Shown one piece after another: positions 43,867 to 53,221 of a stretch of 64,000 nucleotides of DNA. The translations under genes were made by a program, and so were the position numbers. The notes under the pieces were generated by a model. It saw only the letters and a program-made list of their open reading frames with translations. It was not told the origin of the DNA and did not search any database. Where the stretch lies: positions 2,542,001 through 2,606,000 of the forward strand of contig CP048469.1 in the NCBI GenBank assembly GCA_025559845.1, written 5' to 3'. The DNA is from Agrobacterium tumefaciens (lineage in GTDB: Bacteria > Pseudomonadota > Alphaproteobacteria > Rhizobiales > Rhizobiaceae). The number at the start of each line of letters is the position of its first letter. Within the stretch, counting starts at the first letter, position 1.

Positions 43867-44649
43867 TCAGCGATGCCGCGACTGTGGTAGTACGTAGGGG
43901 ATATGAGCGGCGGGCAGCCGTCCGACAACACCACCAATGCCGTAAACCCGCGCGATCGTATCGTCGCTGATCGTCTCGAAGGACGGCCCGCTGGCTGTGA
44001 CCCGCCCGTCGTGCATGACGATAAGTTGATCGGCAAACTCCGCCGCAAGATTGAGGTCATGGAGGATAGCAAGAACCAGGCCGCCTGCCGAAGCAAAATC
44101 GCGCGCCGTTTCCAGCACCGCGATCTGATGGCCAATATCGAGGCTGGCGGTCGGCTCGTCCAGAAACAGGGCGCGAACCTCGCCATTTTCGACCGGATTG
44201 GGAACCTGCGCCAAAGCGCGGGCAAATTGCACCCGCTGTTGCTCGCCTCCAGAGAGAACATTGTAGGATCGCTGCTCGAAGCCGCGAAGTCCGGCCTTGG
44301 CAAGCGCCCGTCGAGCCTGATCTTCCGGCTTCAGCGCGCCTTGCGCCACCGCTCCCATGCGGACGATTTCCAGCGCCGTGAAGGGGAAGGCAAGCTGCGT
44401 GTTCTGCGGCAACACAGCCCGGACCCGCGCCAGTTGCGCGGGCTTGTAGACCGAGATGTCGATATCGTTGTAAGCGACGACACCCTGGTCAGCGCGCATC
44501 TCACCTGAGAGCACCTTCATCAAGGTGGATTTTCCCGCCCCGTTCGGACCAATGATGACATTGACCTTACCTGGTTTCAGATCAACGCCGACACCATCCA
44601 GGAGACGGCGACCAGAGCGGATGAGCGTGATATTTTCAGCCCGGATCAT
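43867..44649 (-). CDS. hmuV: Heme ABC transporter ATPase HmuV
   Basis: A 260-residue ATPase of the heme/iron-complex importer. Walker A GPNGAGKSTL, signature LSGGEQQRVQFARALAQ, Walker B LFLDEPTASLD, and switch LAILHDLNLAAEFAD. ATG 44649 overlaps the hmuU stop (TGATG); a TTG one codon upstream is also in frame. It energises import through HmuU. Last gene of hmuTUV. Confidence 0.94.
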   Translation of the reverse strand: MIRAENITLIRSGRRLLDGVGVDLKPGKVNVIIGPNGAGKSTLMKVLSGEMRADQGVVAYNDIDISVYKPAQLARVRAVLPQNTQLAFPFTALEIVRMGAVAQGALKPEDQARRALAKAGLRGFEQRSYNVLSGGEQQRVQFARALAQVPNPVENGEVRALFLDEPTASLDIGHQIAVLETARDFASAGGLVLAILHDLNLAAEFADQLIVMHDGRVTASGPSFETISDDTIARVYGIGGVVGRLPAAHIPYVLPQSRHR

Positions 44650-45734
44650 CAAAGGTTCCTCATGAATGTGCCGCCACGACCAAGCAGCAGAAAGAGGAAG
44701 ACAGGGGCGCCGATAAGCGCTGTCACAACGCCGATCGGCAGTTCGGCAGGTGCAGCAACGGTGCGGGCAAAACTATCCGCCAAAAGCAGAAGCGCGGCTC
44801 CGCCAAGCGCCGACGCTGGCAACAGAAAACGGTGGGATGGACCGATCGCCAACCGTAGCAGGTGCGGCACGACGATCCCGACGAAACCGATAGAACCTGC
44901 AGCGGCAACACTTGCGCCACAAGCCGCCGCAACCGCCAGAATGACGATGCGTTTCAGCTTCTGCACCGGAATACCCATGTGGAAGGCAGCGGCATCACCG
45001 AGGATTAGCGCATCCAGCCCCTTGGCAACGAAGGGGATGATCGCGAGGACGACGACGATAAAAGGTAAGGTTGCCAGCACTTTGGTCGGTGTCGAACCGC
45101 TGAGCGACCCGAGCGACCAGAAGGTGATGTCACGCAGCGCCCGATCGTCGGCGACGAAGATCATCAGTCCCGTCAGCGCACCACTGATGGCAGCAACTGC
45201 GATACCAGCCAGGATGAGCGTTGTGGTGGAGGTCGCACCATCCTTGGTCGCAATCAAATAAAGCACCCAGGTATTGAGGAGGCCTCCGAAAAACGCCATG
45301 AATGGCAGGAAATGCGGGCCGAAGAAAATGGCGACAGAGGCGAGTACGCCTTCACTCAGCGAAATGGCTGCAACGGCAAAAAGTGCGGCACCAGAAGTGA
45401 CGCCGACGATACCGGGGTCTGCCAGAGGATTGCGGAAAAGTCCTTGCATCATCGCACCCGAGACGGCAAGTCCCGCCCCGATCAGCAGACCCAGTGCCGT
45501 GCGGGGCAATCGTACCGCTTCGAGAATGACCTTTTCGCGTGCGTCGAGCCCTGCTGCACCACCCGTCAGATACACCCAGAGTTCCTTGATCCCGACACCG
45601 GTCGGCCCGGTCACGAGCGACACGATACAGGAGACCACCAGAAGACAGACGAGCAGAACCAGAACGACGACCGCGCGTCGCGATCTGTCACCCGGTATAT
45701 GCTCTTCGGCTGAACTCAAGGCGGCGACCGTCAC
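44649..45734 (-). CDS. hmuU: Heme ABC transporter permease HmuU
   Basis: A 361-residue FecCD-type permease with about ten helices (MQGLFRNPLADPGIVGVTSG; GASVAAAGSIGFVGIVVPHLL), the family's conserved segments. It starts at a GTG that overlaps the hmuT stop, and its stop overlaps hmuV, so all three are tightly coupled. It carries heme from HmuT into the cytoplasm. Confidence 0.94.
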   Translation of the reverse strand: MTVAALSSAEEHIPGDRSRRAVVVLVLLVCLLVVSCIVSLVTGPTGVGIKELWVYLTGGAAGLDAREKVILEAVRLPRTALGLLIGAGLAVSGAMMQGLFRNPLADPGIVGVTSGAALFAVAAISLSEGVLASVAIFFGPHFLPFMAFFGGLLNTWVLYLIATKDGATSTTTLILAGIAVAAISGALTGLMIFVADDRALRDITFWSLGSLSGSTPTKVLATLPFIVVVLAIIPFVAKGLDALILGDAAAFHMGIPVQKLKRIVILAVAAACGASVAAAGSIGFVGIVVPHLLRLAIGPSHRFLLPASALGGAALLLLADSFARTVAAPAELPIGVVTALIGAPVFLFLLLGRGGTFMRNL

Positions 45735-46624
45735 GGCTTGATGACCTCAGGATAAAGCTTGCTCGCCAGTTCGCGACCGGCCGCTGGAGTGCGTGGACCA
45801 AAGCCGATCAGATAAAGCCCATCCATGCTGACGAGCGCCTTGTTGGCGGCGGCAGGTGTGGACTGGAATGCCGGCAGGGCAAAAATCTCGTTAGGGTTGG
45901 TGGCATGGCCACCACGCGACATGGTCAGCACCACATCGGGTGCTGCTGCGATAATGGCCTCATCGGTTAGTGGCTTGTAGCCGGAAATCTCCTGCGCAGC
46001 GTTGACGCCGCCTGCCATTTCGATGATCGCGCCAGCCTCGGTGTCCTTGCCCGCCGCCATTACGCGTCCACCGGCAGCGGAAAGCACGAAGAGAACGCGC
46101 TTCTTATCCTTGTCCGGCACAGATGAAATATCCTTGGCCAGCCCCTCGAGGGCAGCCTTTGTCTCGGCGGCCAGAGCCTTTGCCTTGCCCTGAAGACCGA
46201 CGGCAGCGCCAACGTCTTCGATCTTCTTCGGAATGGCGTCTCCAACAGGAGGCGTATCCACCGTGACGAACGGCACTGCACTTGCCTTGAGAACAGCGAT
46301 CACATCCGCAGGACCCGAACCATCTTCGGACAGGATAAGATCAGGTTGCTGGGACAGAATGCCCTCCGAGGAAAGCGCACGCATGTAGCCGATATCCGGC
46401 TTCGACATGGCGTCGGCTGGGTAGGAACTGGTGCTGTCGCGCGCCACGACACGATCCTGTGCGCCGAGCGCGTAGAGGATTTCCGTCACCGTACCGCCGA
46501 CCGCAACGATGCGTTTTGCCTCCGGGTTCCCCTTGTCGGACGCCAGTGCGGCTGGCGCGGATGCCGCGATCACAGCGGGCAGAAAGGCAGCGAAAACGAA
46601 GGGGCGGAGGCGAGACGTCAGCAT
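45731..46624 (-). CDS. hmuT: Heme ABC transporter substrate-binding protein HmuT
   Basis: A protein of about 297 residues with a signal peptide (MLTSRLRPFVFAAFLPAVIA, cleavage near ALA). It is a class-III binding protein with RIVAVGGTVTEILYALGAQD, the usual HmuT N-lobe with a candidate heme-ligand Tyr in STSSYPADAMSKPDIGYM. C-terminal part ends with GRELASKLYPEVI. ATG 46624 has a CAGGA site. First gene of hmuTUV; divergent from the monooxygenase gene across 188 bp. Confidence 0.92.
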   Translation of the reverse strand: MLTSRLRPFVFAAFLPAVIAASAPAALASDKGNPEAKRIVAVGGTVTEILYALGAQDRVVARDSTSSYPADAMSKPDIGYMRALSSEGILSQQPDLILSEDGSGPADVIAVLKASAVPFVTVDTPPVGDAIPKKIEDVGAAVGLQGKAKALAAETKAALEGLAKDISSVPDKDKKRVLFVLSAAGGRVMAAGKDTEAGAIIEMAGGVNAAQEISGYKPLTDEAIIAAAPDVVLTMSRGGHATNPNEIFALPAFQSTPAAANKALVSMDGLYLIGFGPRTPAAGRELASKLYPEVIKP

Positions 46625-46671
46625 GGCAAAATCCTGAAAAAACGATGCGGCGCGACTTTCGTCACGCCTTT

Positions 46672-46683
46672 TAACTTGAGTTA
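46672..46683. promoter_or_regulatory. Short palindrome in the hmuT/monooxygenase gap
   Basis: TAACT-TG-AGTTA, a 5-2-5 inverted repeat. It may be part of an iron- or heme-responsive site but matches neither the Irr nor the RirA consensus. Confidence 0.25.
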
Positions 46684-46812
46684 TTTGCACATGTTTATAA
46701 TCCGCGCAATCTTTTAAGTGGAGTAAATTTGTTTCCTTTGTTGCTAGCCCCTTTTCAAGTGCGCAGGGTCCCGATATCCTGACTGAAACAGGAAGCTTAA
46801 AGGGAGAATTCC

Positions 46813-47160
46813 ATGTTCATTGCCATGAACCGGTTTCGCGTCGTGCCGGGTTACGAAGATACGTTCGAAGCCATCTGGCGCGAGCGCAAGTCACATCTCA
46901 GCGAGTTGTCGGGCTACATCGAATTTCACATGCTGAAAGGCCCGAAGGCCGAAGACCACACGCTCTACGCGTCGCACACGGTCTGGGCCACCAAGGAAGA
47001 CTTCCTGAACTGGACGAAATCTGAACAATTCCGCGCCGCCCACGCCAAGGCCGGCGAAAACCGCGGCAAGGTCGAATATCTGTCCGGTCCTCACTTCGAA
47101 GGTTTCGACGTCATCATTCACGAAGACAAGAACGGCGAACGCCGCTCGATCGCTGCGTGA
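46813..47160 (+). CDS. hmuQ: Heme-degrading monooxygenase, IsdG/HmuQ-like
   Basis: A 115-residue ABM-fold dimeric ferredoxin-like protein: MFIAMNRFRVVPGYEDTFEA, SGYIEFHMLKGPKAEDHTLYASHTVW and WTKSEQFRAAHAK, whose His/Asn/Trp pattern is that of the HmuQ/HmuD/IsdG heme oxygenases. In Bradyrhizobium and Brucella such proteins (HmuQ, BhuQ) open the heme ring to release iron. It is divergent from hmuTUV and is followed 10 bp later by hutX. Confidence 0.85.
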   Translation: MFIAMNRFRVVPGYEDTFEAIWRERKSHLSELSGYIEFHMLKGPKAEDHTLYASHTVWATKEDFLNWTKSEQFRAAHAKAGENRGKVEYLSGPHFEGFDVIIHEDKNGERRSIAA

Positions 47161-47170
47161 GGCTGTAACG

Positions 47171-47695
47171 ATGAGCGCTCTTGCCCAGGCAGCCGACGAC
47201 CGTCAGGCGCGTGCCGCCGCAGCCCTCGCCGAAAAGCCGGATGGCATTGTCGAAGCGATCGCCGCCAAGGCCGAAGTAACACCGGCGGAAATTCTGGCAA
47301 TTCTGCCGGAAGGCGCGGCAGTTTCCGCTCCAGCCGAAAAGTTCAACGATATCTGGAACGAAATCCGTAGCTGGGGCGAAGTCCTGATGATCGTGCAGAC
47401 GCAGGATATCGTGCTCGAAGTTCCCGGCCATCTGCCGGAAGGAACGGAAGGCCACGGCTGGTTCAACATCCACGGCGATAGCCCGATCGGTGGCCACATC
47501 AAGAAGGATAGCTGCACGGCGATCACCTTTGTCGATCGCGGTTTCCATGGCCGACGCTCGTGTTCCGTCTGGTTCATGAACGCCGATGGCAAAGCCATGT
47601 TCAAGATCTTCGTCCGCCGCGACGAAAACAAGGAACTGCTTGCTGGCCAGCTCTCAAAGTTCGAAGCGTTGCGCGATACCTTCCGCGCTAACTAA
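47171..47695 (+). CDS. hutX: Heme-binding cytosolic carrier HutX/HuvX
   Basis: A 174-residue protein of the HutX/HuvX family: VTPAEILAILPEGAAVSAPA, GEVLMIVQTQDIVLEVPGHLP, and GGHIKKDSCTAITFVDRGFHGRRSCSVWFMNADG. These proteins take heme after import and pass it on for degradation or storage. It is in one unit with the heme monooxygenase gene, and an intrinsic terminator follows. No HmuS gene is in the window, so HutX probably takes that role here. Confidence 0.9.
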   Translation: MSALAQAADDRQARAAAALAEKPDGIVEAIAAKAEVTPAEILAILPEGAAVSAPAEKFNDIWNEIRSWGEVLMIVQTQDIVLEVPGHLPEGTEGHGWFNIHGDSPIGGHIKKDSCTAITFVDRGFHGRRSCSVWFMNADGKAMFKIFVRRDENKELLAGQLSKFEALRDTFRAN

Positions 47696-47707
47696 CGAAC
47701 TCTTCGC

Positions 47708-47736
47708 AACCGCCGGGACACCCGGCGGTTTTTTTC
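47708..47736 (+). terminator. Intrinsic terminator after hutX
   Basis: AACCGCCGGG and CCCGGCGGTT form a perfect 10-bp stem around ACA, followed by a T run. Confidence 0.93.
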
Positions 47737-47831
47737 TACCGGTTCATCCGTCGTTCAGCACCGTTTTTTATCATCCGCTGAAATGAGGTCGCCACGGCGG
47801 CCGATATCAGCACCAACTCGGAGCAAACACC

Positions 47832-48608
47832 ATGAATGACCGCGTTTCCCTGCTTTCCCGCCGCAGTTTCACGGCACTCGCCGCCCTTGCCCCGCTGTTT
47901 GCCGCCGGTGGTGTCGCGGCAGCTCCCGCAAGCCTTAGAGGAACGGTTGCCTATCGTGAACGCATCGCCCTGCCGCCGGGCGCCACCGTGACCGTCCGGC
48001 TCATCGACGTCTCGCTGGCTGATGCGCCATCCCGTACCATTGCCGAAACAACAATTCGCCCACGCGGACAGGTTCCCGTGCCGTTCGTGCTTCGATACAA
48101 CGACCGCGATATCCGCCCGCGCCGCTCCTATGCGCTGAGTGCGGAAATCCGCGATCGCGACCGCCTGCTGTTTACCACCACGACCCGCTATTCCGTACTG
48201 ACGGGTGAACGTGATAACACCGACCTTGTCCTGCAGCGTGTGGCAGGTGGCCCGGACCGCCCCGAAACGGAAGCTGGCATCCAGGGCCGCTGGTTGGTTG
48301 AAGACATCAAGGGGGAACGCGTTCGCGGCCAGAAACAGGCGACGCTCGAAATCTCCAGAGAAGGCCGCGTCTCCGGCAATGCCGGTTGCAACGGCATCGG
48401 CGGCGAAGCCCGGATCAATCGCGACCGCATCGATTTCGGCCGTATGATTTCCACGCAGATGGCCTGCGCACCCGATATCATGCGGCAGGAACGGCAGTTC
48501 ATCGACGCGCTTGAAGCGACCCGCTCCTTCCGTCTGGAAGCCCGACGCGGAACGCTGGAACTGCTCGACGGACGTGGTCGCCGCACCATGCGCCTGCGCC
48601 GCGCCTGA
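47832..48608 (+). CDS. Secreted YbaY-like plus META-domain protein
   Basis: A 258-residue exported protein. The N-terminus has a twin-arginine-like signal (SRRSFTALAALAPLF), cleavage near AAA. A first domain (about 30-135) resembles the YbaY/YscW family (LRGTVAYRERIALPPGATVTVRLIDVS, position 47935). A second domain (about 150-258) is META/HslJ-like (QGRWLVEDIKGERV; NAGCNGIGGEA; MISTQMACAPDIMRQERQFI). HslJ-type domains occur in heat-shock and stress lipoproteins. No function can be assigned; it is a single gene. Confidence 0.8.
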   Translation: MNDRVSLLSRRSFTALAALAPLFAAGGVAAAPASLRGTVAYRERIALPPGATVTVRLIDVSLADAPSRTIAETTIRPRGQVPVPFVLRYNDRDIRPRRSYALSAEIRDRDRLLFTTTTRYSVLTGERDNTDLVLQRVAGGPDRPETEAGIQGRWLVEDIKGERVRGQKQATLEISREGRVSGNAGCNGIGGEARINRDRIDFGRMISTQMACAPDIMRQERQFIDALEATRSFRLEARRGTLELLDGRGRRTMRLRRA

Positions 48609-48802
48609 GAACACCCTTTGCACCGTGCTGGTCGGGACATTGCATGTCGTTTCCGGCACGGTGTGGCTGTCATTCGCACCTTATGAATTTGCTCTACCGC
48701 GCCGATGCGAAAGAGCGTTTCCATTTGGCACCAAAACGCTCTATGGAACGCGCCGGCCACTCTTGTCCGTTTGGGCCGCGAAGTTGTTGAGGAAAAAAGC
48801 GA

Positions 48803-49687
48803 ATGACGACCTATGTTCTGACCGTAGCCTGCAAATCGACCCGCGGCATCGTCGCCGCGATTTCCGGCTATCTGGCGGAAAAGGGTTGCAACATCGTCGA
48901 CAGCTCCCAGTTTGACGACTTGCAGACCGGCAAGTTCTTCATGCGCGTTTCCTTCATTTCGGAAGAAGGAGCAAGCCTGGAAGCAATCACCGACGGCTTC
49001 GCCCCGGTTGCCGAAAAATTTGGGATGGACGCCCGCATTTACAGCGACGGCCAGCGCGTGAAAACGTTGCTGATGGTGTCGCGCTTCGGCCATTGCCTAA
49101 ACGACCTGCTCTATCGCTGGAAGATCGGCGCGTTGCCCATCGATATCGTCGGTGTTGTCTCAAACCACTTCGATTATCAGAAAGTCGTCGTCAATCACGA
49201 CATTCCCTTCCACCACATCAAAGTAACGAAAGACAACAAGCCGAAGGCCGAAGCACAACTGATGGAACTCATCGAAAGCACCGGTACGGAGCTTGTGGTG
49301 CTGGCCCGTTACATGCAGGTGCTGTCCGACGAGATGTGCCGCAAGATGTCAGGCCAGATCATCAACATCCACCACTCCTTCCTCCCCTCGTTCAAGGGTG
49401 CCAACCCTTACAAGCAGGCGTACGAGCGCGGCGTGAAGCTGATTGGTGCAACCGCGCACTACGTCACCGCCGACCTCGACGAAGGCCCGATCATCGAACA
49501 GGAAACGGTACGCATTACCCACGCGCAGTCGGCCGAAGACTACGTTTCGTTGGGCCGCGATGTGGAAAGCCAGGTTCTGGCACGCGCCATTCACGCCCAC
49601 ATCCACCATCGCACCTTTATCAACGGCAACCGCACCGTCGTTTTCCCGCCGAGCCCGGGAAGCTACGCATCGGAGCGTATGGGCTGA
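48803..49687 (+). CDS. purU: Formyltetrahydrofolate deformylase PurU
   Basis: A 294-residue enzyme hydrolysing 10-formyl-THF to THF and formate. It has an N-terminal ACT domain (TTYVLTVACKSTRGIVAAIS) and a formyltransferase-like catalytic domain with HHSFLPSFKGANPYKQAYERGVKLIGATAHYVT, including the Asn-His-Asp type residues (NIHHSF, DLDEGPIIEQ). ACT domain usually senses methionine or glycine. A 194-bp gap precedes it. Confidence 0.95.
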   Translation: MTTYVLTVACKSTRGIVAAISGYLAEKGCNIVDSSQFDDLQTGKFFMRVSFISEEGASLEAITDGFAPVAEKFGMDARIYSDGQRVKTLLMVSRFGHCLNDLLYRWKIGALPIDIVGVVSNHFDYQKVVVNHDIPFHHIKVTKDNKPKAEAQLMELIESTGTELVVLARYMQVLSDEMCRKMSGQIINIHHSFLPSFKGANPYKQAYERGVKLIGATAHYVTADLDEGPIIEQETVRITHAQSAEDYVSLGRDVESQVLARAIHAHIHHRTFINGNRTVVFPPSPGSYASERMG

Positions 49688-49699
49688 TAGATTGCGCGG

Positions 49700-51094
49700 T
49701 TAAGAGGGAGTCACTGCCTGGGGGAATATCACCCGCGCTCTCAGCCCTCGGCCGTCCGCGCCATCTTCCAGCTCCAGCCGGCCGCTAAACAGGCCAGCGA
49801 TTTCCTCGACGATGGCAAGGCCAAGCCCCGCACCGGGGGCGACATTGCCATCGCCACGGGCAAAACGCTGCCGCACAGTGGCGCGGTTTTCGGCCGGAAT
49901 ACCTGGACCGTTATCCTCGACTTCGAGCCAGGCGGCGTCCACCTCCCTGCCGACACGCACGGTGACTTCCGCGTCCCGCCCTGCGTAGTTGAGGGCATTG
50001 CCGACCAGGTTGCCGATCAGTTCCCCAAGTAGAAGTGGCTCAGCGGCAATCAATGTAGCGCCCTCCCCTTCAAAACCGAGGTCAATGCCGGCGTCCGCCG
50101 CACGCGGCACGAAATCCGCAGTTACCTCCTGCGCCAAAGCGACAAGGTCAACGGCCGAAAATTGCTGTTTCTCACCGGAGCCGGCGGCATCGATATTGGC
50201 CATCCGCAGAAGCTGCGCCAGAATATGCTCGGCATGTGCGACCGATGCATCGCCCTTGCGTGCTGCGGCTTGTGCCTCTTCCAGATTTCCTGCACGTGCC
50301 GAAAGTGCCAGTTGCGTGCGGATGATGGCAAGTGGTGTGCGAAGCTGATGGCTGGCGTTGCCTGTAAAATGCCGGAGAGCATCGAGTGCCGATTGCAGCC
50401 TGACCATGAAGGAATTGACGGTCTCCACAAGGCTTTCCACTTCCACCGGCACGGATTGCTCAATGGGGTGAAGGTCGTTGGGGCTGCGCTCGGCAATCGC
50501 CTCCCCGAGACGATAGAGCGGTCTCAATGAAATCGTCACCGCCACCCAGACAATCACGGCAGCACCGACAATCATCAACAACAGGCGAACCGCAGAACGC
50601 AGGATGATGGCCTGCGCCAACTGGCTACGGGCGATCGTCGTTTCAGCGACGGTCACTGAAAACGGCACGGAATTGATGCCGGTCGAAGCAAAGCGCTGGA
50701 TGGCGGCAATCCGAATGCGCTCATCACGGAACACGGCGTCCATGTAGACGGGCGTATCGCCGGTCAGCTTCTCGACCGAAGGCAACGACTGATAACCGGT
50801 CAGGAATTGCCCGTTCGGCCCGTCGACACGGTAAAAGACCCGATCCTGCGCTGCCGATGTCAGCATCTCCAGCGCGACATAGGGGATATCGACCTCGAGC
50901 GAACCATCCTCGGCTACGACCACACGTTCCGCGATCGCCAGTGCCGACCCGGACAACACGCGGTCGGACACGACATTGGCGGTATTCACCGCCTCGCGCC
51001 AGGTATCTGCCAGCGCAATGCAGCCGATGATGGCGGTTGAAATGAGAAGCCAGCCAAGAAGCCGTCGCCGGAGCGAATAGGCGGCCTGCTTCAT
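49700..51094 (-). CDS. tctE: Sensor histidine kinase, TctE-like
   Basis: A 464-residue kinase with two membrane helices (LGWLLISTAIIGCIALAD; LLLMIVGAAVIVWVAVTISL), an extracytoplasmic region of about 150 residues between them, a HAMP-like linker, a dimerisation domain with His in FTGNASHQLRTPLAI, and an ATPase domain (GNLVGNALNYAG; DNGPGIP; GAGLGLAIVEEIA). The region order is that of tricarboxylate sensor TctE. It overlaps the regulator gene by 4 bp. The tctCBA genes lie 1.4 kb away, making citrate-type acids the probable signal. Confidence 0.9.
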   Translation of the reverse strand: MKQAAYSLRRRLLGWLLISTAIIGCIALADTWREAVNTANVVSDRVLSGSALAIAERVVVAEDGSLEVDIPYVALEMLTSAAQDRVFYRVDGPNGQFLTGYQSLPSVEKLTGDTPVYMDAVFRDERIRIAAIQRFASTGINSVPFSVTVAETTIARSQLAQAIILRSAVRLLLMIVGAAVIVWVAVTISLRPLYRLGEAIAERSPNDLHPIEQSVPVEVESLVETVNSFMVRLQSALDALRHFTGNASHQLRTPLAIIRTQLALSARAGNLEEAQAAARKGDASVAHAEHILAQLLRMANIDAAGSGEKQQFSAVDLVALAQEVTADFVPRAADAGIDLGFEGEGATLIAAEPLLLGELIGNLVGNALNYAGRDAEVTVRVGREVDAAWLEVEDNGPGIPAENRATVRQRFARGDGNVAPGAGLGLAIVEEIAGLFSGRLELEDGADGRGLRARVIFPQAVTPS

Positions 51095-51771
51095 TCAGCC
51101 ATCTCCGGCAGCTTGTCGAGATAATAACCGATGCCCCGCGCCGTCTTCACTGTCAGCCCGTGAGGGCCAAGCCGCTTGCGCAGACGGCTGACATATTGCT
51201 CGATGGCATTGCCGGAAAGTTCAGCGTCAAATCCGGTGAGCGACTGAACGATCGCCTCCTTGGCGACCACCTTGCCTGCCCTCAGAAAAAGAACCTCCAG
51301 CAAAGCGACCTCTCGCGCCGGAATGTCCAGCGGCCGTCCTTCTGCCGAAAAAGTGCGCGACGTCAGATCAAAGGACACTTTGCCAAAACTGACCGAAGAC
51401 GAACGCAAACCGGCGTTGCGGCGCAGAAGCACGCGAACGCGGGCCTCGAATTCGGCAATATCGAAGGGCTTGATCATGTAGTCATCAGCGCCGAGATCCA
51501 GTCCCTTGACGCGTTCTTCCGGCGTGCCCCTTGCCGTCAGGATCAGTACCGCTGCCTTGTCCTGCCGTGCCCGCATCGCACGCAGAACTTCGATGCCGTC
51601 CATTTCCGGAAGGTTGAGGTCGAGAATGACGAGGTCGAAACTCTCCACGGCAATAGCCGCATCGGCCGAGGCACCATCGGACACCACGTCCACCGCATAA
51701 CCGCTGCCGCGCAGAAGGGCAGACAGCCCCTCCGAAAGCACCTGATTGTCCTCGACCAGCAATATGCGCAA
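51091..51771 (-). CDS. tctD: Response regulator, OmpR type, TctD-like (TTG start)
   Basis: A 226-residue response regulator, receiver with Asp in LVILDLNLPEMDG and Lys in DDYMIKPFD, then an OmpR-type winged helix ending in VKTARGIGYYLDKLP. The family start LRILLVEDN falls on a TTG at 51771 with a perfect GGGAG site at 7 nt; an ATG at 51831 would add 20 residues with no homology. It probably activates tctCBA and may control the binding protein gene that starts 84 bp away on the other strand. Confidence 0.9.
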   Translation of the reverse strand: MRILLVEDNQVLSEGLSALLRGSGYAVDVVSDGASADAAIAVESFDLVILDLNLPEMDGIEVLRAMRARQDKAAVLILTARGTPEERVKGLDLGADDYMIKPFDIAEFEARVRVLLRRNAGLRSSSVSFGKVSFDLTSRTFSAEGRPLDIPAREVALLEVLFLRAGKVVAKEAIVQSLTGFDAELSGNAIEQYVSRLRKRLGPHGLTVKTARGIGYYLDKLPEMAE

Positions 51772-51854
51772 ATCTTTACTCCCGCAGCGTCGCCTGAACT
51801 TAACCAAGCGCTCGGCGCTTGTGAATGGCAAGCACGTGCGGCATGATCTTTTCC

Positions 51855-52922
51855 ATGCGTATCGTCATTTCCCTCTGTCTCTGTCTTTGCTCCGGCCTGT
51901 CGGCAATGGCTGAACCGGTTCTTTTTCCTGCACTTTCAGGCAAAGCAGATGCGGTAACGCTGGTGGTGTATTCCTCGCTGGACGAGCCGCTTGCGACGCC
52001 CATGATCAAGGGTTTCCAGAAGGCCAATCCAGATATCACCGTCTCCTACGAGGACATGCTGACCGGAGAGATCTATGACCGGATCGTCAAGGAGACCGAC
52101 GCGGGTCAAAAGACCGCAGACTTTGCCTTTTCATCGGCAATGGATCTGCAGGTGAAACTCAGCAATGACGGTTATGCGCAGCGCTCCGACCTGCCGATGA
52201 GCGCAAGCTGGCCTGCCTGGGCAAACTGGCGCAATACCGCCTACGCCCTCACATTCGAGCCCGCCGTTTTCGTCTACCACAAGCCGAGCTTCACATCAGA
52301 AAAGCCGCCTGCGACGCGTGCTGAATTCGTTGATTATCTGGAACGGCATGCCAACGAGGTGCACGGTCGCATCGCCACCTACGATATCGAACGCTCCGGC
52401 GTCGGTTTTCTGTTCATGTCGCGCGACCAGGAACAGTTCGGTGACATCTGGAGCGTCATCAAACGCATGGGTGCGGCTGGTGTGAAGGTGTATTCGACGT
52501 CATCCGCCATTCTGGAACGGGTGTCGGACGGCCGCTTCGTGCTGGCCTACAATATCCTCGGCTCCTACGCCGCAGACTGGGCGTCGCGCCATCCCGATGT
52601 CGGTATCGTTTTGCCGAAGGACTACACCGTTGTCATGTCGCGCATAGGTCTGGTGCCGGAAGCCGCAGCCCACCCCGAACTCGGCCGCCGCTATCTCGAG
52701 TTTTTCATGTCGAAAGAGGGCCAGACGATCATGGCCCGGCAGTTGCAGATACCTGCCGTCAGCCCTGAAGTGGCGGGAGAAAATACTGCCAATACCATGC
52801 AGGCGATCCACGGCGCGCAATTGCGACCTGTTCCCGTCAGCCCCGGGCTGATGGTCTATCTCGATCAGGTCAAGAGAAGCCGTCTGATCGAACGCTGGAA
52901 TGAAGCACTCCGTTCGCAATAG
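51855..52922 (+). CDS. Orphan extracellular solute-binding protein beside TctDE
   Basis: A protein of about 355 residues with a signal peptide (MRIVISLCLCLCSGLSAMAE) and an AfuA/FbpA-type class-II fold: VTLVVYSSLDEPLATPMIKGF, ADFAFSSAMDLQVKLSNDG, and IGLVPEAAAHPELGRRYLEF. Similar proteins bind Fe(III) or organic acids. There is no ABC permease next to it. It sits between the TctDE regulators and tctC, divergent from the regulator, so it may be an accessory sensor for the kinase. In-frame ATGs at 51825 and 51843 are alternative starts, none with a strong ribosome site. Confidence 0.8.
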   Translation: MRIVISLCLCLCSGLSAMAEPVLFPALSGKADAVTLVVYSSLDEPLATPMIKGFQKANPDITVSYEDMLTGEIYDRIVKETDAGQKTADFAFSSAMDLQVKLSNDGYAQRSDLPMSASWPAWANWRNTAYALTFEPAVFVYHKPSFTSEKPPATRAEFVDYLERHANEVHGRIATYDIERSGVGFLFMSRDQEQFGDIWSVIKRMGAAGVKVYSTSSAILERVSDGRFVLAYNILGSYAADWASRHPDVGIVLPKDYTVVMSRIGLVPEAAAHPELGRRYLEFFMSKEGQTIMARQLQIPAVSPEVAGENTANTMQAIHGAQLRPVPVSPGLMVYLDQVKRSRLIERWNEALRSQ

Positions 52923-53221
52923 ATTGACCGAAAATCGTGCGCGACAGGTGGCGCGGTATCGTTTTGTAGACGTGCGGCGGAAATTAATAGAGAGTAAACA
53001 ACCAGGGAATTGCGTTGCGTCAGTTAGATGACAGCTTTCTGTGGTGCTCTGCAATCCTTCTTCATTCCGTGGAGGCGGAAGAAGATGTGGGAGGAAATCT
53101 CAAAGATCGAAAATGCCAGCGCCGCTTAAGCCGCGTCAGGGTATCTGCGACTTTGCACCCCTTCCCGCATAAAAACATAACGACGCCCAAAACGAACAAG
53201 GGCATCCTGAGGAGGGTTAAA

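Noticed and set aside
46625..46812. Irr or RirA box between hmuT and the heme monooxygenase gene
   Set aside because: Searched by eye for TTTAGAA-N3-TTCTAAA and TGA-N9-TCA; no convincing match was found.
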